NCBI GenBank assembly: GCA_050084985.1
Contig: JBITNC010000001.1
Coordinates: forward strand, 93,496,001-93,560,000
Length of the DNA: 64,000 bases
Direction: 5' to 3'
Origin: Nageia nagi
Taxonomy: Eukaryota; Pinophyta
Positions 59,465 through 64,000 of the stretch are shown one piece after another. Each line of letters begins with the position of its first letter. Position 1 is the first letter of the stretch. Below the pieces are notes generated by a model that had not been told where the DNA came from, did no database searches, and worked only from the letters and a program-made list of their open reading frames with translations. A program made the position numbers and the translations under genes.

Positions 59465-60694
59465 TGATGAGACAAAATATTTACCTCATATTGACATAAA
59501 AACATCACTATTATAATGCCATAAGGAAACTCTAGTAATAGGATTGTATATTTTAATGTGTTTAATTAGCCTAAATAGATTAAGATGTTACACTTTATTA
59601 TTTACTAATATTTTTTATGGTTTTGAAGTATTAACAAGAAGACTTATATTATTGATATTTAAAAGTGTTTTAATATTATTTATTTGGCATCTCTTCTTGA
59701 AAGCTAAGGTTAAATGGAGGACCTTCTTCTTAGCATAAGTGGAAATATAAAGATTTGGTACATTTTATGTTCTATAGTCTTTAGAAATAAATTAATCTCT
59801 CTATTTGTATAAACACTTCATGCTTGGCATTCGAAGGAAAATATTTGGCATCATATGGAAGATGGAATATTGCACATATATCAAATTTGGAAAATTCATA
59901 GCTTGTTGGATACAACAAGATTTAGAGGTACCATGAGCATACAAGATTGGAAGATATAGCATGATTCAAATTTGAATATTCTTGCAAATATGGAGGTGAT
60001 ACTATATCTTATAAATTTATATACACAAATCATAGACTAGTAAAGCATTCTATCTGCTATAGCCTTAAAGAACTGGATGTGGGTAAAATATGGCATTAGA
60101 GATTTGATTTCCAGCTATTACAAATGAATAGAGTAGGGTTTTGTTATTTTTGTTGGAAGAATGTAATAAATCCTCTTCTTGTATGTGAGATTAGAGGTTA
60201 GATAGTGAAAGATAGATTTTATATTTGGAATGGGTTTTGAAGCATTAGATAAAGAAATACTTTTAGGTTCTTTCTAAACTCTTGAGTCTTCCTCTTCAGG
60301 GAATCTACTAGTGAAGTCTAGTCAAATTCACTAGTAGGTTCTACCTTGCTCATTCCTTTTATATGTTTAATGTTATTTCCTTATTATTTTTTGAATGATG
60401 GTTGTTTATTACTTTGGTTATTGATTATAATATTGTATATTTTGTTCATGATGTGTTTCCTAGGTTTATATAGCTGCATCTATATATTTTCTCATTTGAT
60501 TTTATTTGCATCTCAATTCCAACAAGTTAATTTCATGCTTTTATTTTAATTTTTGCAAGTTTTCTTTGATTTCTAAATTCTGTGAGTGTGTTTTCCTAGA
60601 AACCATGAATATAAAATAAATTCTTGATTGGACATAACCCTTGGACACTTGAACCCTAGATTGACAAATTAAATGGTGAATTGATGACTCACCA
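59465..60694 (+). repeat. Ty3-B 3' LTR
   Basis: 1230 bp, TGATGAGAC...ACTCACCA, uninterrupted. It is the reference for the split 5' LTR and proves the Helitron insertion site. Confidence 0.93.
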
Positions 60695-60699
60695 TTGAG
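60695..60699. repeat. Ty3-B target-site duplication, right (TTGAG)
   Basis: Matches 29060-29064. Confidence 0.88.
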
Positions 60700-62470
60700 A
60701 TTTATATGGATTAGTATTTTTCCTTGCAATACCATATTTATTATAGAATCCCTCAAATTTATTTGAATAATATTATCCTCCATTATCACTCCTCAATACC
60801 TTGATTTTATTTCCAATATAGTCTTCAACAATTGCTTTAAATTCTTGAAATTTATTGAATACTTTTGCTTTGCTTGATAAAATAGATCCATGTATATCTT
60901 AAAAAATCAATGAAAGAAATATAGTATCATGATTTTCCAAGGGATGGTATAATAACAAGACCAAAAACATCATTATGGATTAGATCTAGAACTCCTTTAG
61001 ATATTATAGCACCAAATGGAAAACTCACATATTTATGCATCCTATAAAGATAATGCTCATAGAAATCAAAACCCATAAAGAAATCAGGATAGCCTTCAAC
61101 CATAAATTTTGTATACAATGTTTGTAATACTTTCTCTCCAATATGTCCCATTATTTGATGTCAAAGTATTAACTCATCAATCAAATTTCCATCTAATTTA
61201 GCCTAAAAAAATAGATGTATTACTGCATTGAGGTATCATAGTGCTTCCCAACATACTATACATGGTTCCATCCTAAACCCCCCATGTAAACACCATTGAT
61301 CCGCAAATCATTTTACATCCAATCATAATAAGAGTTAATTTTACATTTGCATCAACCATATTGCTTATATAAATCAAATTTCTAGCAAGACAAGGAATGT
61401 ATACCACACCTAGGAGGGTTCTCATCCTTCCATCATGAATCTTTACTTTCACCCTTCGACAACCAATGATTTTGCAAGGACTATCATATCCCAAGAGAAC
61501 CTCCCTTCTATCATATTTTTCATATTCACATAATCACTCCCTATGAGGAGTCATATGATATAAGGCATCTATATCGATTACCCAATAATTATGATCTAAT
61601 CTTATGGAGCAAGATTCCAATTATACATCCCCAAATTCATCATTAGATTTCTTAGTCTTTGTAAAAGTTTTTTAATTAGATCTCTTCCCTGGATCTACAC
61701 TTTTTGCTCTACAATATTTCTTCATATGGATAAGCCTTTGACAAGTCTAGCATTTAGGACTAGATCTACCTTAAGATTTAGATCTACCTCTAGATTTTGA
61801 TCAATCACCAGTGTTGATTTCTCTCTTTCCTTTCCATATCCTTTATTATTAGGTCATAATTTGATGTTCCCTCCATGGATTTTATTCTCAATCCTCTGAT
61901 AACAAAGATGCCACCACATCTTTAAAAGATAAATTGAAAGAATTACTTCCAATTACTATAACCATATTATCCCACAAATCTAGTAGAGAGCATAACAATG
62001 CAATCCATTTATCTTCTTCTTCAATCTTAACATCAATAGATTGAATTTTCCTCATTAATGTATTGAATGCATTGACATGATTTGCTATCAAATCTCCCTC
62101 ATACATACATAGATTATACAATTTCTTCCTAAGGAAGAGTATGTTATCCAGATACTTAGTTTGATACAAATCCCCCAACTTCTTCTAAAGAGCCTTTACA
62201 ATATTTTATCCAAAAATATTAATCAACATCAAATCAATAAGATACATTCAGATCAAAAACCTTACTTTTCAATTTAGCTTCTCCTAATCTTCATTGAAAG
62301 TACTATCTAGTTTATTTTTAGAAATAATTAACTATAGATCTTTATCCATTAGTAGATCCTCCATCTTTAGCTTCCATAACTCAAAGATTTTTTCATCAAT
62401 TTAACTGATCTTGATCCTTGATTGGCTTGTATAAAGTTTTCCTTGAAAATATTTCTACATGAAGCTACCA
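60700..62470 (-). pseudogene. copia gag, pre-integrase and integrase N-terminal half
   Basis: Reading the minus strand: at about 62400-62350 the gag start region has KIFELWKLKMEDLLMDKD. 61888-62178 has KLGDLYQTKYLDNILFLRKK and SLLDLWDNMVIVIGS (UBN2-type gag). A knuckle and linker lie at 61700-61850. 61273-61494 is pre-integrase, with CKIIGCRRVKVKIHDG and LARNLIYIS. 60927-61151 has MGHIGEKVLQTLY and ISKGVLDLIHNDVFG (GAG-pre-integrase into core; the usual H-x-x-x-H/C-x-x-C is eroded). About 60790-60705 has the LRSDNGG motif of the core, then NKYGIA and NPYKSQ, where Ty3-B interrupts. Continuation is at 29059. Many stops. Confidence 0.92.
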
Positions 62471-62567
62471 CTCTAGAATAAGTTCTCTGAAATACCTAGA
62501 AACACTAGATCCTCTTCAAATGAACTAAACCCTAGCAATAAAGGCATCCTTCTATGGATAAAAACCT

Positions 62568-62581
62568 TAGTTCTAATGCTA
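62568..62581 (-). promoter_or_regulatory. copia primer-binding site, decayed iMet type
   Basis: The minus strand reads TAGCATTAGAACTA, which differs from TGGTATCAGAGCCA only by transitions. It lies about 100 bp upstream of gag. Confidence 0.7.
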
Positions 62582-62585
62582 GATG

Positions 62586-62997
62586 AAGAGTCTTATCTAA
62601 ATCAATTCTAAAATTATAATGCAAAATTAAATTAATCAGAATAAAATATTCACATAATCATAAAGAATATACCAGATTTATCCTAGTTCACCCAATGTGG
62701 GCTACTCTAGCATGTCAAGAGCTTACTACTTCTATATTATTTCTTAGAATGAATATAATATACCATAACTAGTGCATTATAATGAATATATAGGAAAATC
62801 CTTAACCCTAAACCATAATATGATATTATAAAACCATGGGCTAAACCACCCATCCTCCACACATAGATGAAACATTGGAAATATTACTAATGCCAAATGA
62901 AAACTAGGTGAATCTCAGGTGAATCCAAAAAATATTTTTAAATGAGGTAGGGTCCCAATGTATAGAAATTCCTTTGTAAAGGGTGAATAATATCCAA
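62586..62997 (-). repeat. putative copia 5' LTR
   Basis: Bounded by the PBS on one side and by TGTTGGATATTATTC (minus strand, near 62997) on the other. The start resembles the TTGGATAT after the PPT-like tract at 26840, but I could not align the two LTRs further. Confidence 0.4.
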
Positions 62998-63239
62998 CAC
63001 ATTAATGCTTGAATGGAAATAAATGAATAAATGTAATTTCTCTGACTCCATATCTAATTATTATTTCCCATAGCCAATGTTTGGATGATACTATAATTAT
63101 GGGTAAGGAATAATGGTTGAAGCTAGGAAATTTGTAAGATTTTTAATTTACATTAAATATGAATATTAGTAGAAATTAAGTTTAACAAAAGAAAATTATT
63201 CTTCACTTACACCCTAGTCTCTAGATAGGAAAAAACTTT
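62998..63239. other. spacer
   Basis: AT-rich, no feature seen. Probably part of the LINE fragment that follows. Confidence 0.4.
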
Positions 63240-64000
63240 GAGTGCCAAATTGAATCCTTTATGGGAACTTATCTTGGGATGCCATTATATTTTTTGGTCC
63301 ACCCAAAGAATGGCTTTGGGTTAACATATTAGAAAGGTTTCAAAAGAAAATTTTTATATGGAAATTGATGAATTTGAGTTTAACTAAAAAATATCTTTTG
63401 GTAAAGATTGTTATTTTAAGTATACTTGTCTATTGTGCATCAATGTTTATCTCCTAGTAGGATTGTATAATAAAATTGATTAGATGCAATAAAAATTTCT
63501 ATGTACTATAATGGAAGAAAAGAAAAGTTGGCACTTGTGAGAAGAAAAAATTCTACAAGCAAGAAAGGAGGGAGGTATTAATGTTATAAACATCTGATAA
63601 TTTAATGTGGAAAACAAAAGTAAAATAGCATAGAGACTAAGTTGTAATGAAGATATGTATTAAAGGAAATTTGTAAAGAATAATATATGGAGTTTAGAAA
63701 TCATTTACTTTAAATAAGACAACCTTATAAAGGAAATATTTTTGGAATAACTTGATTAAGGTTAGAATAAATTTCTTGAATAACATTTCTTGCATACTAG
63801 GTAGTGGAAGGTAAATTCATTTTTGGGATGATGAATGGATTGGAAATTCACCTATCTTCAAAAAGGAAGGAGTGGAAGCTATGATTAGATGGGATTTAAA
63901 TAGAATTGGTTTCACTACTTAATGTTACACTTTATAATCTAAATATTGGTCCTATTTTAACTCAAGATTGTCACTAATCTTTGTTAATATGATGAAATTG
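63240..64000 (+). pseudogene. plus-strand LINE ORF2 C-terminal fragment, cut by window edge
   Basis: Plus strand at 63295-63460 reads PKEWLWVNILERFQKKIFIW then LSLTKKYLLVKIVILSILVY, the post-palm region of plant LINE RTs. Around 63740-63860 is FLNNISCILGSGR, then IHFWDDEWIGNSPIF, the conserved G-S-G-x-x-x-x-F-W-x-D-x-W-I/L-G motif before zf-RVT. Several stops. Orientation is opposite to the LINE at 4830-25266, so it is a separate insertion. Confidence 0.82.

Larger units (their letters stand above)
29065..60694 (+). mobile_element. Ty3-B: Ty3/gypsy element with three or more nested insertions
   Basis: The 5' LTR is 29065-29200 plus 35598-36537 (split by a Helitron) and the 3' LTR is 59465-60694. 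Both start TGATGAG and end CTCA(C)CA. A PBS-like site follows the 5' LTR, and a purine tract AAAGTGTGGGGGAAT precedes the 3' LTR, so the element reads on the plus strand. A gag knuckle relic lies at about 37050. No pol was found. After subtracting Ty3-C with its duplication and the RepHel Helitron with its flanking repeat, about 6 kb of internal sequence remains. It interrupts a copia integrase with TSD TTGAG. Confidence 0.9.
26840..62585 (-). mobile_element. Ty1/copia element split by Ty3-B
   Basis: gag to mid-integrase lies at 60700-62470, and the rest of integrase, RT and RNase H at 26890-29059, all minus strand. The integrase reading frame stops at 60700 and resumes at 29059 with a TTGAG duplicated on each side. 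Keeping one copy restores the frame at the conserved point just before the A-E-R motif. A decayed iMet-type PBS lies at 62568-62581. At the other end, about 26855-26840, is a PPT-like CCAAGTAGGAAAA on the minus strand, followed by TTGGATAT. LTRs could not be aligned with each other, so ends are approximate. Confidence 0.9.

Overview
This window looks like plant nuclear DNA from a large, repeat-choked genome. It is strongly AT-rich and CpG-poor, has no intact host gene, and nearly all recognisable sequence is transposable-element debris of plant type: LINE, Ty3/gypsy, Ty1/copia, Helitron and TRIM. The nesting depth and heavy C-to-T decay would suit a gymnosperm-like genome, but that taxonomic guess is weak.

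Layout. 1-1405 is a 560-bp tandem satellite, and 2560-4440 holds a decayed gene of unknown type (minus strand). 4830-25266 is one minus-strand LINE with a 15-bp target-site duplication. It is split in its ORF2 by a 14.8-kb minus-strand Ty3 element (7723-22569, here Ty3-A) with 2.1-2.2 kb LTRs, gag, protease, an extra RNase H placed before the RT, RT-RNase H, integrase, and a long third reading frame after the integrase. 25282-26840 is non-coding. From about 26840 to 62585 lies one minus-strand copia element, broken inside its integrase by a 31.6-kb plus-strand Ty3 element (29065-60694, Ty3-B; TSD TTGAG). Closing the break with one TSD copy keeps the integrase in frame.

Ty3-B is itself host to several insertions. 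A non-autonomous Helitron (29201-35597) sits in its 5' LTR, and a TRIM with apparently identical 127-bp LTRs (33786-35552) sits in that Helitron's 3' terminal hairpin. A gag-only minus-strand Ty3 element (39446-47293, Ty3-C; TSD AAACT) lies in the internal region, with its left edge caught in a 1547-bp tandem duplication. Decayed PPR-like coding sequence lies at 49.2-50.6 kb. A second, RepHel-coding Helitron (51539-58477, minus) follows, flanked by a near-identical 440-bp direct repeat. The longest insertion chain is four deep: copia, then Ty3-B, then Helitron, then TRIM. A plus-strand LINE RT fragment runs off the right edge (63240-64000).

The two Helitrons share both ends, a TTACAC 5' end and a 3' end that is a 66-bp-arm palindrome ending in CTAG, and both sit between A and T. 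They define one family, apparently a coding copy and a shorter copy that depended on it. The coding copy is now dead through nonsense mutations (mostly CGA to TGA), frameshifts and a changed Walker A motif. No RNA genes, CRISPR arrays or intact host genes were seen.
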